A stretch of DNA of 64,000 nt from Variibacter gotjawalensis (GTDB lineage Bacteria > Pseudomonadota > Alphaproteobacteria > Rhizobiales > Xanthobacteraceae), in the NCBI RefSeq assembly GCF_002355335.1, contig NZ_AP014946.1:1007501-1071500 (forward strand), given 5' to 3'. How positions within the stretch are numbered: the first letter of the stretch is position 1; each line of letters starts with the position of its first letter. Below are positions 1 to 8,419 of this stretch, one piece after another. Under the pieces are notes generated by a model that was not told where the DNA came from, ran no database searches, and was given only the letters and a program-made list of their open reading frames with translations. Both the position numbers and the translations under genes were made by a program.

Positions 1-1
1 C

Positions 2-631
2 GTCGCCGCCGTGCGCCTGCTGAACATCGCGATGGGATCGGCCGGCGAAGTCTCCGCCGCCGCTTTCGTGCCCGCCGGCGTTGCCGACCGGCTCTCGATT
101 GCTGTCGCGGCTGGGCGCTCCGTCACGGCACTGCGGCTCGAAGGCGTGCCGCCGTCGATTGCACATCGCCGTGCGATCGTCGAGACTCTGCTCGGCGCAA
201 TGGCGGCGCTGGTGCTGACTGAGCAGGAATCGCGCGACTTTTGGCGTGGCATACGCGATGCGCTTCCCTTCGCGGCGCAGCCTGGCACGCAGCGCGCGCT
301 GTGGCGCATCTCAGTGCCGCCGATGAGCGGCCCCGATCTCGCGCACCGCATTCGTGCCGCCGCTCCGAAATCGGAGTTTTTGTTCGACTGGGCGGGTGGT
401 CTGGTCTGGGCCGAGATCGATGCAGCGGCAGCGGGTGCGAGCATCGTCCACCGCGCGGTCGCGGCAGTCGGCGGCCACGCGACGCTGATCCGCGCGCCGG
501 CCTCCGTCCGCGCCGCAGTCGACGTCTTCGATCCGCAGAATGCCGGCGTCGCGTTGCTCAGCAAGCGCATCAAAGAGAACTTCGACCCAAAGGGCGTGCT
601 CGGGCCGGGCCGCATGTATGCGGGGGTTTAA
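2..631 (+). CDS. glcE: Glycolate oxidase FAD-binding subunit GlcE, C-terminal part (5' end outside window)
   Basis: The frame is open from the first bases of the window, so the start lies upstream and only about 209 C-terminal residues are visible. Most of what is seen is the FAD-oxidase C-terminal region; the segment KENFDPKGVLGPGRMYAGV near the end is the typical tail of GlcE/GlcD-type flavoproteins (FDPxGxxxPGR). In this family GlcD, GlcE and GlcF form the membrane-associated glycolate oxidase that converts glycolate to glyoxylate. The stop codon is only 3 bases before the glcF start, so the two are co-transcribed. The FAD-binding half cannot be inspected here. Identification rests on the tail motif and on the GlcF neighbour. 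Confidence 0.85.
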   Translation, partial: VAAVRLLNIAMGSAGEVSAAAFVPAGVADRLSIAVAAGRSVTALRLEGVPPSIAHRRAIVETLLGAMAALVLTEQESRDFWRGIRDALPFAAQPGTQRALWRISVPPMSGPDLAHRIRAAAPKSEFLFDWAGGLVWAEIDAAAAGASIVHRAVAAVGGHATLIRAPASVRAAVDVFDPQNAGVALLSKRIKENFDPKGVLGPGRMYAGV

Positions 632-634
632 GCC

Positions 635-2053
635 ATGCAAACGCACTTCTCCCTCGCGCAACTTGCCGATCCGAATGTCGCGGAGGCCGACAAGATCCTG
701 CGCGCTTGCGTGCATTGCGGGTTCTGCACCGCGACATGCCCGACCTACGTGCTGCTCGGCGACGAACTCGATTCACCGCGCGGACGCATCTACCTCATCA
801 AGGACATGCTCGAGAACGGCCGCCCGGCCGGCGACGAAGAGGTCAAGCACATCGACCGCTGCCTCTCGTGCCTCGCCTGCATGACGACGTGTCCGTCCGG
901 CGTGCATTACATGCACCTGGTCGACCATGCCCGCGCGCATATCGAAGAGACCTACAAGCGCCCATGGCGCGACCGCATCGTGCGCGACATGCTGGCGATG
1001 ACGCTGCCGTATCGTGGGCGCTTCCGCGCCATGGTGGCGCTCGGGTGGCTCGCGGGGCGCGGTTTCAAGCTCGCGTCGCTGATCCCATGGCGCCATCGCG
1101 TGAAGACCGCGATCGCTCGCAAAGTGGTGCCTACGGCGCTCGGCTGGTCGGGTCTCTTCCAGCGCATGGTCGCGATGGTCGGTCTTTCGCCCGACGTCTT
1201 GCCGAACCGCTCGCCTTACGAAGGCCCGGCGACTTTTGCGCCTGAAGGCGAGAAGCGTGCGCGCGTCGCCGTCATGATGGGGTGCGCCAACGAAGTGCTG
1301 GCGCCGCAGATCAATGCGGCTGCGATCCGGCTGCTCGTACGCAACGGCGTTGAGGTCGTGTTGGCCGAAGGCGAGGGATGTTGCGGTGCGCTCGTCCATC
1401 ACATGGGGCGCGAAGCGCAATCGCACGCGCAGGCTAAGCAGAATATCGACGCTTGGACGCGCGAGATCGAGCGCGGCGGCCTCGATGCGATCCTCATCAC
1501 GGCGTCCGGCTGCGGCACGACGGTCAAAGATTATGGCTACATGTTCCGCAATGATGCCGCATATGCGGAGAAAGCCGCGCGCGTCGCTAAGCTTACAAAA
1601 GATATTTCGGAATATCTCGTCGCGCTGAAGATCGAACCGGCCACACCGGCGAGCGACATCGTCGTCGCGTATCACGCGGCTTGTTCGCTGCAGCACGGGC
1701 AGCGCGTTCTGACGCCGCCGAAGCAGTTGCTCAAAGACGCCGGCTTCACCGTGCGTGAAGCTGCGGAATCGCATCTTTGTTGCGGTTCGGCGGGCACTTA
1801 CAACATGCTGCAGCCGGAGATTTCGCGCGTGTTGCGTGACCGCAAAGTGGCGAACATCGAGCGCACATCGCCCGACATCATCGCGACCGGAAACATCGGT
1901 TGCATGTTTCAAATTGCACAAGGCACAGACGTTCCGATCGTGCACACGGTCGAACTTCTCGACTGGGCTAACGGCGGTCCGACGCCCGACGCTTTGATAA
2001 AATTTGAAAACCGTGCGAAAGTTTCTCCGCTGACAAACGGTGTCCTGCACTAA
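635..2053 (+). CDS. glcF: Glycolate oxidase iron-sulfur subunit GlcF
   Basis: A 472-residue protein with two classic [4Fe-4S] ferredoxin motifs: C25, C28, C31, C35 (CVHCGFCTATCPT) and C76, C79, C82, C86 (CLSCLACMTTCPS). Two CCG domains follow, with paired cysteines near residues 249 (GCCGALVHH) and 381 (CCGSAGTYN). This is the architecture of GlcF, which carries electrons from the GlcD/GlcE flavins of glycolate oxidase to the respiratory chain. It is somewhat longer than E. coli GlcF (about 407 residues). The start is the ATG 3 bases after the glcE stop. A malate synthase that would consume the glyoxylate product lies about 560 bases downstream. An LldE-type lactate oxidase subunit is the main alternative, but the GlcE neighbour argues against it. 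Confidence 0.92.
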   Translation: MQTHFSLAQLADPNVAEADKILRACVHCGFCTATCPTYVLLGDELDSPRGRIYLIKDMLENGRPAGDEEVKHIDRCLSCLACMTTCPSGVHYMHLVDHARAHIEETYKRPWRDRIVRDMLAMTLPYRGRFRAMVALGWLAGRGFKLASLIPWRHRVKTAIARKVVPTALGWSGLFQRMVAMVGLSPDVLPNRSPYEGPATFAPEGEKRARVAVMMGCANEVLAPQINAAAIRLLVRNGVEVVLAEGEGCCGALVHHMGREAQSHAQAKQNIDAWTREIERGGLDAILITASGCGTTVKDYGYMFRNDAAYAEKAARVAKLTKDISEYLVALKIEPATPASDIVVAYHAACSLQHGQRVLTPPKQLLKDAGFTVREAAESHLCCGSAGTYNMLQPEISRVLRDRKVANIERTSPDIIATGNIGCMFQIAQGTDVPIVHTVELLDWANGGPTPDALIKFENRAKVSPLTNGVLH

Positions 2054-2183
2054 AGCGTGAACGAAGTGATCGTGAACGTGTTGTGTTGGTGGTTCGCGTG
2101 ACAGGTGTCGAAGACTTCTCTTCGTGCGCATAACAACGTGAAGTGCTAGATCGGACCCGTGGGGAAACAAGGAGGATCAATCC

Positions 2184-2603
2184 ATGGCAGCTAAGAAAGC
2201 GACGCGTAAGAAACCGGTTCGTCGTGCGGCGGCGAAGAAGGCAACTGCGCGCAAGACCACCGCTAAGCGCAAGCCGGCGGCGAAGAAGACAGCCAAGAAG
2301 ACGACGCGCAAGGTTGCAAAGAAGCCCGCAGCCAAGAAGACGGCAAAGCGCGCAGCGCCGAAGCGTAAGACCGCAGCGAAGAAGACCACTGCGAAGAAAG
2401 CTTCTGCAAAGAAGGCCGTTCGCAAGGCTCCGGCCAAGAAGAAGGCAGCTGCCAAGCGCAAGCCCGCTAAGGCTGCCCGCGCTCGCGTCGTCAAGAAGAC
2501 GGCTCCGCGCAAGGCTGCCAAGCGCAAGGCCCCTGCAAAGAAGACCGCTGCGATCCAGCCGATGGGATGGCTCGAGTCCGCTGCGAGCCTTTTGAAGAAA
2601 TAA
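2184..2603 (+). CDS. Histone H1-like Lys/Ala-rich DNA-binding protein
   Basis: A 139-residue protein made almost entirely of Lys, Ala, Arg, Pro and Thr in AAKK / PAKK-type repeats, ending in a short non-repetitive tail (IQPMGWLESAASLLKK). A strong ribosome site (AAGGAGG) sits about 8 bases before the ATG. Bacterial proteins of this composition (Bordetella BpH1, Chlamydia Hc1/Hc2, the AlgP tail) bind DNA or RNA without sequence specificity and affect nucleoid compaction; that role is inferred here from composition alone. It lies 130 bases after glcF and its stop is 11 bases before the ATG of the malate synthase, whose N-terminus has the same composition. The pair probably arose by duplication or capture of one tail sequence. 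No helix-turn-helix or HU fold is visible. Confidence 0.8.
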   Translation: MAAKKATRKKPVRRAAAKKATARKTTAKRKPAAKKTAKKTTRKVAKKPAAKKTAKRAAPKRKTAAKKTTAKKASAKKAVRKAPAKKKAAAKRKPAKAARARVVKKTAPRKAAKRKAPAKKTAAIQPMGWLESAASLLKK

Positions 2604-2614
2604 GGATTTGATTG

Positions 2615-4807
2615 ATGGCCAAGGGTAAGCGTCGGGCCGGTAAGAAAGCCGGTTCGAAGAAGAAGGGGGCTGCGAAAGCGGCCCCCAAGAAGATGAAAAA
2701 GCTGACAGCGAAGGCTGCCGGCGGCAAGAAAGCCGCTGCGAAGAAGTCCGCCAAGCCGAAGGCCAAAAAGTCGGCTGTAAAGAAGCCGGCGGCCAAGAAG
2801 GTAGCCAAGAAGGTAGCCAAGAAGGCGGCGAAGAAAACCGTCAAGAAGCCTGCCGCGAAGACCTCCGCCGCCAAGAAGCCGGCTGCGAAGTCCGCCGCGA
2901 AGAAGGCAACGGCGCGCGCCGGCAAGGCGAAAGCCGCCCCCAAGAAAGTAGTTCCCAAGACAGTAGCTCCCAAAAAGGTTGCGCCGAAGAAGGTCGCCGC
3001 CAAAAAGGTTGCTCCGAAATCATTGAAGGCCGCGGCTAAGCCGGCCGCCAAACCGGCTGCGAAGCCGAAGGTGGCTGCCAAGCCGTCGAACAAGCCGCGT
3101 TCCGCAGCACGTCCGTCCGGCCGCAGCGCCGTCGGCGCCGTTGCACGGGCGCCGCGCGGCACCGCGAGCGGACGCAGCGCCAGCACGGCGCGCCGTCCGG
3201 CCGTCACCGCAACGCGCAAGCCCAAGAAGGGCGGCATCGCGATTTCGGGCCCGTTGGGAGATCGCTACGACGAGATCCTCACCGCCGATGCGCTGGAGTT
3301 CCTAGCCGGCCTGCACCGCAAGTTCGACAGCCGCCGCAAGGCGCTGCTGAAGGAGCGCGTCGCGCGTCAGGCCCGCTTCGACGACGGCGAACTGCCGGAC
3401 TTCCTCGCCGAGACGCAAACCGTGCGCGACGGCGACTGGAAGGTCGCGCCGATCCCGGCCGATCTGCTCGACCGTCGCGTCGAGATCACCGGCCCGGTCG
3501 ACCGCAAGATGGTCGTGAACGCGCTGAACTGCGGCGCCAACATGTATATGGCGGACTTCGAGGACGCCAATTCGCCGACTTGGTCCAACAACATCGAGGG
3601 CCAGATCAACATGAAGGACCGCTGGGCCGGGAAGCTCGACTTCACGGACCCGCGCACGGGCAAAGAGTACAAAGTCGGCGAGAAGACCGCGACGCTGATC
3701 ATTCGTCCGCGTGGCTGGCATCTCGAAGAGGCGCATCTGAAGATCGACGGCCAGCCGATCTCCGGCGGCCTGTTCGACTTCGGCCTCTACTTCTTCCACA
3801 ACGCAAAGACGCTGCTCGATCAGGGCACGCGTCCGTATTTCTACATCCCGAAGCTCGAGTCGCATCAGGAAGCGCGTCTGTGGAACGACGTGTTCGTCTA
3901 TGCGCAGGAGCAGCTCGGCCTGCCGACCGGTCTCATCAAGTGCACGGTGCTGATCGAGACGCTGACGGCCGCGTTCGAGATGGACGAGATCCTGTACGAA
4001 CTCCGCGAGCATATCGCGGGCCTCAATGCGGGCCGCTGGGACTACATCTTCTCCTTCATCAAGAAGCTGGCGAAGAACCCGAACTACATCCTGCCGGATC
4101 GCGGTCAGGTCGTGATGGGTAAGGCTTTCCTCGGTGCCTACGCGGCGCTGCTGGTCAAGACCTGCCACCATCGCGGCGCGTTCGCGATGGGCGGTATGGC
4201 GGCGCAGATCCCAGTCAAGAACAATCCGCAGGCGAACGACGAAGCCTTCGCGCGGGTCAAGGCCGATAAGGAGCGTGAAGCGCGCGACGGCCACGACGGC
4301 ACGTGGGTCGCGCATCCGGATCTCGTTCCGGTCGCCAAGGAAGTGTTCGACCGCATGATGCCGCAGCAGAATCAGCTCGATAAGCTGCGTGACGATGTGC
4401 ATGTGACGCGGGACGACCTGCTGCACATCCACGAAGGCACGAAGACCGAAGAGGGTTTCCGCCACAACATGCGCGTTGGTGTTCAATACATCGAGGCGTG
4501 GTTGCGTGGCCGCGGCGCGGTGCCGATCTACAACCTGATGGAAGACGCCGCGACGGCCGAAATCTCGCGTGCCCAGATCTGGCAGTGGATCAAGTACGGC
4601 GTCGAACTCGAAGGCGGCGCGACAGCGACGCCGGAGCTCTTCCGCGCTGCCATCGACGAAGAGATGGCGAAAGTGCGCGATGAGCTCGGAGCCGACTATT
4701 ACGACAAGGGCCGCTTCCCGGAAGCGATCAAGCTGTTCACCGATCTCTCGCTTGCCGACGAGTTCGAGGACTTCTTGACGATCCCGGCTTATCGCATGAT
4801 CGCGTAA
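2615..4807 (+). CDS. aceB: Malate synthase A fused to an N-terminal histone H1-like Lys/Ala-rich domain
   Basis: 730 residues from ATG 2615 (AAGGA ribosome site 8 bases upstream; a TTG immediately before is possible). Residues 1-207 are a Lys/Ala/Pro-rich H1-like tract (AAKK, PKKVAPKK repeats, then Arg/Ser/Ala-rich). Residues about 208-730 match the full-length malate synthase A fold: RRVEITGPV, MADFEDANSPTW, RPRGWHLEE, LIETLTAAFEMDEI, GRWDYIFSFIKK and MEDAATAEISRAQIWQW, which carry the Mg-binding and catalytic acidic residues. The enzyme condenses glyoxylate with acetyl-CoA to malate. Total length happens to match malate synthase G (about 723), but sequence and domain order are A-type. One uninterrupted frame crosses the junction near base 3235, so the fusion is real in this sequence. 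A strong terminator follows. It probably uses glyoxylate made by GlcDEF. Confidence 0.93.
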   Translation: MAKGKRRAGKKAGSKKKGAAKAAPKKMKKLTAKAAGGKKAAAKKSAKPKAKKSAVKKPAAKKVAKKVAKKAAKKTVKKPAAKTSAAKKPAAKSAAKKATARAGKAKAAPKKVVPKTVAPKKVAPKKVAAKKVAPKSLKAAAKPAAKPAAKPKVAAKPSNKPRSAARPSGRSAVGAVARAPRGTASGRSASTARRPAVTATRKPKKGGIAISGPLGDRYDEILTADALEFLAGLHRKFDSRRKALLKERVARQARFDDGELPDFLAETQTVRDGDWKVAPIPADLLDRRVEITGPVDRKMVVNALNCGANMYMADFEDANSPTWSNNIEGQINMKDRWAGKLDFTDPRTGKEYKVGEKTATLIIRPRGWHLEEAHLKIDGQPISGGLFDFGLYFFHNAKTLLDQGTRPYFYIPKLESHQEARLWNDVFVYAQEQLGLPTGLIKCTVLIETLTAAFEMDEILYELREHIAGLNAGRWDYIFSFIKKLAKNPNYILPDRGQVVMGKAFLGAYAALLVKTCHHRGAFAMGGMAAQIPVKNNPQANDEAFARVKADKEREARDGHDGTWVAHPDLVPVAKEVFDRMMPQQNQLDKLRDDVHVTRDDLLHIHEGTKTEEGFRHNMRVGVQYIEAWLRGRGAVPIYNLMEDAATAEISRAQIWQWIKYGVELEGGATATPELFRAAIDEEMAKVRDELGADYYDKGRFPEAIKLFTDLSLADEFEDFLTIPAYRMIA

Positions 4808-4845
4808 GCGACCGATCGCGTGAGCGATCCGGCATTGCCGCAAGA

Positions 4846-4879
4846 AAAAACCCTCCGGCGGAAACGCCGGAGGGTTTTT
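4846..4879. terminator. Bidirectional rho-independent terminator
   Basis: A perfect 15-base-pair inverted repeat (AAAAACCCTCCGGCG / its complement) with a GAAA tetraloop. The A-run on one side and T-run on the other let it serve both strands. It lies between the convergent malate synthase and amidohydrolase genes. Confidence 0.93.
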
Positions 4880-4894
4880 GTTTTCGGCTTTATC

Positions 4895-5722
4895 TCAGCT
4901 CGGAAAACCGTAAAGTCTTGCCGGATTGTCGACGAGCACGCGCCGGCGGATTGCCTCGTCCGGAACCCAGTCGGCCAAGCAATTGAGCAGCATCATGTCG
5001 TCCGGCAGAGTCGCCAGCGACGGGTGCGGCCAGTTCGTCGCCCACACCATGCGATCCGGCGCGGCCGCGACGAAGAGGTGAACAAGGTCCGCCATGTCGT
5101 CGTAGCGCGGCGGCCCGGAACGCGAGCCCCAATACGGCGCCGAGAGCTTGAGCCAGACGCGGCCGGTGTCGAGCAAGCGAAGCAGCGCGCGCACCGCCGG
5201 ATGATCTTTCGTCACCCCGCCTTCGAAGCGGCCGATGTGATCGACGACGATCTCGCCGGGCCAGCCGAGAATTTGGCTCTCGTGGGTGGGGAGCTGCGAG
5301 CCATCGAGCTGGAGCTGCGTGTGCCAGCCGACGGACTGCACGCGCCGAACGATCGCGTCGGCCTCTTGCCAACCGATTGCGCCACCTTTGATCATCGCGA
5401 GGCGCAGCCCGTGTATGCCCGCCGCATGGAGCGACTTCAGCTCGCTGTCGGCGATGTCGTCACGCACAACCGCGACGCCGCGCGCGACATCGCGGCCGAG
5501 CGACGCCATGCCGGCGAGCGTGCAACGATTGTCGAAGCCGTAGCCGGTCGGCTGCACGACGACGACCCGATCGATACCGAGTCTGGTACGGAGCGCTGCG
5601 TAGTCTTCGACCGCACCACGTGACGGAACATGCGCGCCCGCTACGGCCGGAAATTCCGGCAGATAGAAATGCATATGCGTGTCGCACAGGCCGGCAGGCG
5701 TTTCGAAGCGGCGTTCGGTCAT
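4895..5722 (-). CDS. Amidohydrolase_2 family metal-dependent hydrolase (TIM barrel)
   Basis: 275 residues beginning MTERRFETP. An N-terminal metal motif CDTHMHF (HxH) is present, followed by VVDHIGRFEG in the middle and ATNWPHP near the C-terminus, as in the 2-pyrone-4,6-dicarboxylate lactonase (LigI) branch of amidohydrolase_2 proteins. Substrate is unknown; hydrolysis of a lactone or carboxylate is the family expectation. The start is placed at the ATG before the conserved region rather than at an upstream ATG, which would run into the divergent gene's leader. It is divergent from a Bug/TctC binding protein 75 bases away, a common pairing in which the binding protein captures a carboxylate that the hydrolase helps degrade. 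Confidence 0.78.
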   Translation of the reverse strand: MTERRFETPAGLCDTHMHFYLPEFPAVAGAHVPSRGAVEDYAALRTRLGIDRVVVVQPTGYGFDNRCTLAGMASLGRDVARGVAVVRDDIADSELKSLHAAGIHGLRLAMIKGGAIGWQEADAIVRRVQSVGWHTQLQLDGSQLPTHESQILGWPGEIVVDHIGRFEGGVTKDHPAVRALLRLLDTGRVWLKLSAPYWGSRSGPPRYDDMADLVHLFVAAAPDRMVWATNWPHPSLATLPDDMMLLNCLADWVPDEAIRRRVLVDNPARLYGFPS

Positions 5723-5797
5723 TTTCTTTTTCGTGTTTGGAGCGAAGGCAAAGAATTTGATAGCGTTCGACCCAATCACAAAAAGAGGCGAGGAACC

Positions 5798-6754
5798 ATG
5801 CTCCCCCAAATTCTAGCGCTCGCGCTTGCGCTGTTCTCCGTGCAAGCCGCATCGGCGCAAACGTATCCGACGCGGCCGATCACGATAGTGGTCGCTTTCG
5901 CGGCGGGCGGCTCGTCCGATCTGATCGCGCGCGTGCTCGCGCAGCATATGCGCACCAGTCTCGGCCAGCCCGTGATCGTCGAAAACAAAGGGGGCGCGGA
6001 CGGCGCGATCGGCACCGAAGGGGTCAGCCGCGCGGCGCCGGACGGCTACACATTGATCCTCAGCACGACCAGCACGCACGCGATCAACCCGCTGCTTTAC
6101 AAGACGATCAAGTACAATCCGTCGAAAGATTTCCAGCCGATCTCGCTCGTCGCGCAGTCGCCGAATATTCTCGTCTCCAGCAATGCGTTCGATGCGAAAT
6201 CCGTCGCCGACGTGATCGCGCGCGCGAAAGCGAGCCCCGGAAAACTCAACGTTGCGACCGGCGCGACGATGCATCTGCTCAACGCGGCGATGTTCAAGAG
6301 CATGGCGAACGTCACGTGGCTCGACGTGCCTTACAAGGGCAGCGGGCCGGCGCTGAACGATCTCGTCGCCGGGCAGGTCGACCTGATGTTCGACCAATTG
6401 CCATCGTCGCTGGCGCAAGTGCAGGGCGGACGGCTGAAAGCTGTTGCCGTGACGTCGGCGAAGCGCACCTCGATTGCGCCGGAGATTCCGACCATCGCGG
6501 AAGCCGGGCTTCCTCAATTCGAGGCGACATCGTGGTGGGGTGTCTTCGCGCCGCCGAACACGCCGCCCGACATCGTCGCGCGTCTCAACGCGGCGGTCGC
6601 GCAAGCATTGAAGGAGCCGAAGCTGCTGGAAACCTTCCGCGCGATGGGGCTCGAGACATGGCCAAGCACACCAGACGAGTTCGCCAAACTTCTCGTCGAC
6701 GAGAAAGCGAAGTGGCAGAAGGTCATCGCCGACAACAAGATCGAAGTGAATTGA
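5798..6754 (+). CDS. Bug/TctC family tripartite tricarboxylate transporter substrate-binding protein
   Basis: 318 residues starting MLPQILALALALFSVQA, a Sec signal peptide ending near ASAQ-TYP. Family hallmarks are PTRPITIVVAFAAGG, VIVENKGGADGAIGTEGV, the central LVAGQVDLMFDQLPS, and AEIPTIAEAGLP-like sequence near residue 235. Bug proteins bind carboxylates in the periplasm, sometimes for TctAB membrane partners and often, as here, without any in the neighbourhood. A GAGG ribosome site precedes the ATG. It is divergently paired with an amidohydrolase. The ligand cannot be predicted. Confidence 0.88.
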   Translation: MLPQILALALALFSVQAASAQTYPTRPITIVVAFAAGGSSDLIARVLAQHMRTSLGQPVIVENKGGADGAIGTEGVSRAAPDGYTLILSTTSTHAINPLLYKTIKYNPSKDFQPISLVAQSPNILVSSNAFDAKSVADVIARAKASPGKLNVATGATMHLLNAAMFKSMANVTWLDVPYKGSGPALNDLVAGQVDLMFDQLPSSLAQVQGGRLKAVAVTSAKRTSIAPEIPTIAEAGLPQFEATSWWGVFAPPNTPPDIVARLNAAVAQALKEPKLLETFRAMGLETWPSTPDEFAKLLVDEKAKWQKVIADNKIEVN

Positions 6755-6967
6755 AAGTTCGGCGGTATGGCTCGCAACGCGACTGGATGGCCAGACAAAA
6801 TTGCGGTCTGGTTGAACTTAGCGACCGTCATCAGCGACCAAGCGGAGACCCTTACGCGCGTTGCTCCAGGAGCGTCGCCAATGAAGAAGCCACTTTTAGC
6901 ATCGTCAAACCCATATAATTCTTACACTGCAACCGCGGCTGTGTTCTGCACGGGTTTGCTCTGAGCC

Positions 6968-7333
6968 ATGACGATAACTTTCATCTGGTTGTTCGAATGG
7001 CCTACGGCGCGGCTCGTCCAAGAGGGTCATGCGCTGCAGGAGCGAGACATCTGGCTGTACGATGTCCTGCCGATCATCGTCGCGGGATATCTTATGGGCT
7101 TCGTTGCGATGATGTTAACGCGCTTTCTCTTTCCACGCGCGCGATCAAAACCGATTCTCATTTCGGTCGGCGTATGCGCCGGCGCCGTCGGACTGCTTCT
7201 GATACACCTGTCTCTCGTCATTGCCGGCAGAATGCCAGACCGCGATATCGGCTCTCTCGGAATGATCTTGATGATCGTTGTGGGGGTCGCGACATGGTCG
7301 GCCATTCGCCCTGCTTTCGCGGAAGAATGTTGA
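6968..7333 (+). CDS. Small integral membrane protein, unknown function
   Basis: 121 residues with an N-terminal amphipathic stretch and three clear hydrophobic segments at about 33-53, 62-84 and 95-112. I recognise no family. There is a 213-base gap after the Bug gene and it ends 70 bases before the convergent dps gene, with a hairpin between them. Coding status is supported by start-to-stop integrity and membrane-protein character only. Confidence 0.5.
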   Translation: MTITFIWLFEWPTARLVQEGHALQERDIWLYDVLPIIVAGYLMGFVAMMLTRFLFPRARSKPILISVGVCAGAVGLLLIHLSLVIAGRMPDRDIGSLGMILMIVVGVATWSAIRPAFAEEC

Positions 7334-7349
7334 TTTCCGCTCAAAGAAA

Positions 7350-7384
7350 GCGCCGCCGAGGATGTCCACCGAGCGGCGCGTTTT
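7350..7384. terminator. Probable hairpin terminator between convergent genes
   Basis: GCGCCGC and GCGGCGC arms separated by 16 bases and followed by GTTTT, between the small membrane protein and dps. The loop is long, so this is only a moderate candidate. Confidence 0.5.
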
Positions 7385-7403
7385 GATTTCAGCTAAGCTA
7401 ACG

Positions 7404-7940
7404 TTAGCTGTTGCCGTCGCGCATGTTGCCTTGCGGCTCCTGCACATGCGCTTCTAAGAACCAGAGCTGCTTGTCGACGGCGCGTGATACATCGGTGAAC
7501 AAATCGGCCGTGCCCTTGTCGCCGGCATCGTCGGTTTCATCGATGCTCTTGCGCACGGCATTGCCGTAGGCTGCGTAGCGATCGATCAACGCCGCCAGGT
7601 GGTCCGCGATGGCGTAAACGTCCAGCGGATACGGCGACAAATTGGTTTCCGACCCGACGGCCTGCGTCGTGCCGCGCGCCGTACCGCCAAGCTGCGTGAT
7701 GCGTTCCGCGACCGTGTCGTTGAACTCGTCGAGCTCGTCACGAAAACCATCAAGCATCTTGTGGATTCCGATGAAGCCGGGACCCTTAAGATTCCAGTGC
7801 GCCTGCTTGACCGCTAGGGCGAGGTCGATCCCGTCCACCAGTCTTTCCTGCAGTGTTGTGAGGGAAACCTTGAGGGCATTTCCCTTCAAGCCGTTTTTGG
7901 TTTGATGAAGCTTTGCGGTCTTCGCGGCGGTCTTGGCCAT
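7404..7940 (-). CDS. dps: Dps ferritin-like DNA-protection protein
   Basis: 178 residues from MAKTAAKTAK. The ferroxidase-type ligands are visible in KQAHWNLKGPGF (H48) and IHKMLDGFRDELDEF (H60, D64), the standard inter-subunit di-iron site of Dps. The family forms dodecamers that oxidise and store Fe(II) with peroxide and often coat DNA. The N-terminal tail is lysine-containing (MAKTAAKTAKLHQTKNG), as in DNA-binding Dps proteins. The start is the ATG immediately before this tail; upstream in-frame sequence is low-quality and lies in the intergenic region. No partner genes are adjacent. Confidence 0.9.
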   Translation of the reverse strand: MAKTAAKTAKLHQTKNGLKGNALKVSLTTLQERLVDGIDLALAVKQAHWNLKGPGFIGIHKMLDGFRDELDEFNDTVAERITQLGGTARGTTQAVGSETNLSPYPLDVYAIADHLAALIDRYAAYGNAVRKSIDETDDAGDKGTADLFTDVSRAVDKQLWFLEAHVQEPQGNMRDGNS

Positions 7941-8005
7941 GGGCGTTATTCCTGCATTGTCAGCAGGTCCATAACCCGGTACCCGAAGCGAAGTTCCGCC
8001 GGGAG

Positions 8006-8419
8006 CTATGATCGCCCCGGAGGCAAGGCTTCGAACGCCGGCATACCGTCCGGGATGTGATGGAACGGCGCCATCTCGCCCGTAAAGATCGCGATCGCGG
8101 GGCCGCCGAAGTCGGCCGGATTGTCGAGCGTTCCGATTTTGAGCACGACGGCGGGCAGGCCGGGCCGCCGCGTCGTCAGATGGGTTCCGCATTCGGCGCA
8201 GAACTCACGTGTCACTGCGTTCTCAAGGTCCGGGCGCTTGAAGGTCTTCGGCTCGCCCTTGGTGAAGCGGAACTCGTCCGGTTTGACCAGCATGAAGAGG
8301 TTCGGTCCGCCGCCGCTGACATGTTGGCAGGCGCGGCAATGGCACTGCGCTTTGAGCAGCGGCTTGCCGCCGGCCTCGTAGCGGACGGCTCCGCAATAGC
8401 ATCCACCAGTCAACGCCAT
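8006..8419 (-). CDS. GFA (CENP-V/GFA) zinc-binding family protein, copy 1
   Basis: 137 residues with the full GFA zinc pattern: GGCYCGAVRY at the N-terminus, CHCRACQ near 26-32 and FCAECGTHL near 73. The founding member was described as glutathione-dependent formaldehyde-activating enzyme, but the catalytic role is doubtful for most paralogues, so no reaction is assigned. It is closely similar to the second copy at 12620-13030 (shared VTREFC-ECGTH, ILKVGTLD-type sequence and IPDG/HHI region) and more distant from the third at 56242. Confidence 0.85.
   Translation of the reverse strand: MALTGGCYCGAVRYEAGGKPLLKAQCHCRACQHVSGGGPNLFMLVKPDEFRFTKGEPKTFKRPDLENAVTREFCAECGTHLTTRRPGLPAVVLKIGTLDNPADFGGPAIAIFTGEMAPFHHIPDGMPAFEALPPGRS

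Noticed and set aside
773-2170. A 465-codon frame antisense to glcF
   Set aside because: Shadow of GlcF with its eight ferredoxin-type cysteines on the other strand.
2615-4807. Malate synthase G as the identity of the 730-residue protein
   Set aside because: Length agrees but sequence motifs and domain order are those of malate synthase A; the extra length is the Lys/Ala-rich tract.
3302-4843. A 513-codon frame antisense to malate synthase
   Set aside because: Shadow frame; enzyme motifs lie on the plus strand.
6767-6964. A 65-codon frame between the Bug gene and the small membrane protein
   Set aside because: No ribosome site, no motif, and composition like intergenic DNA.
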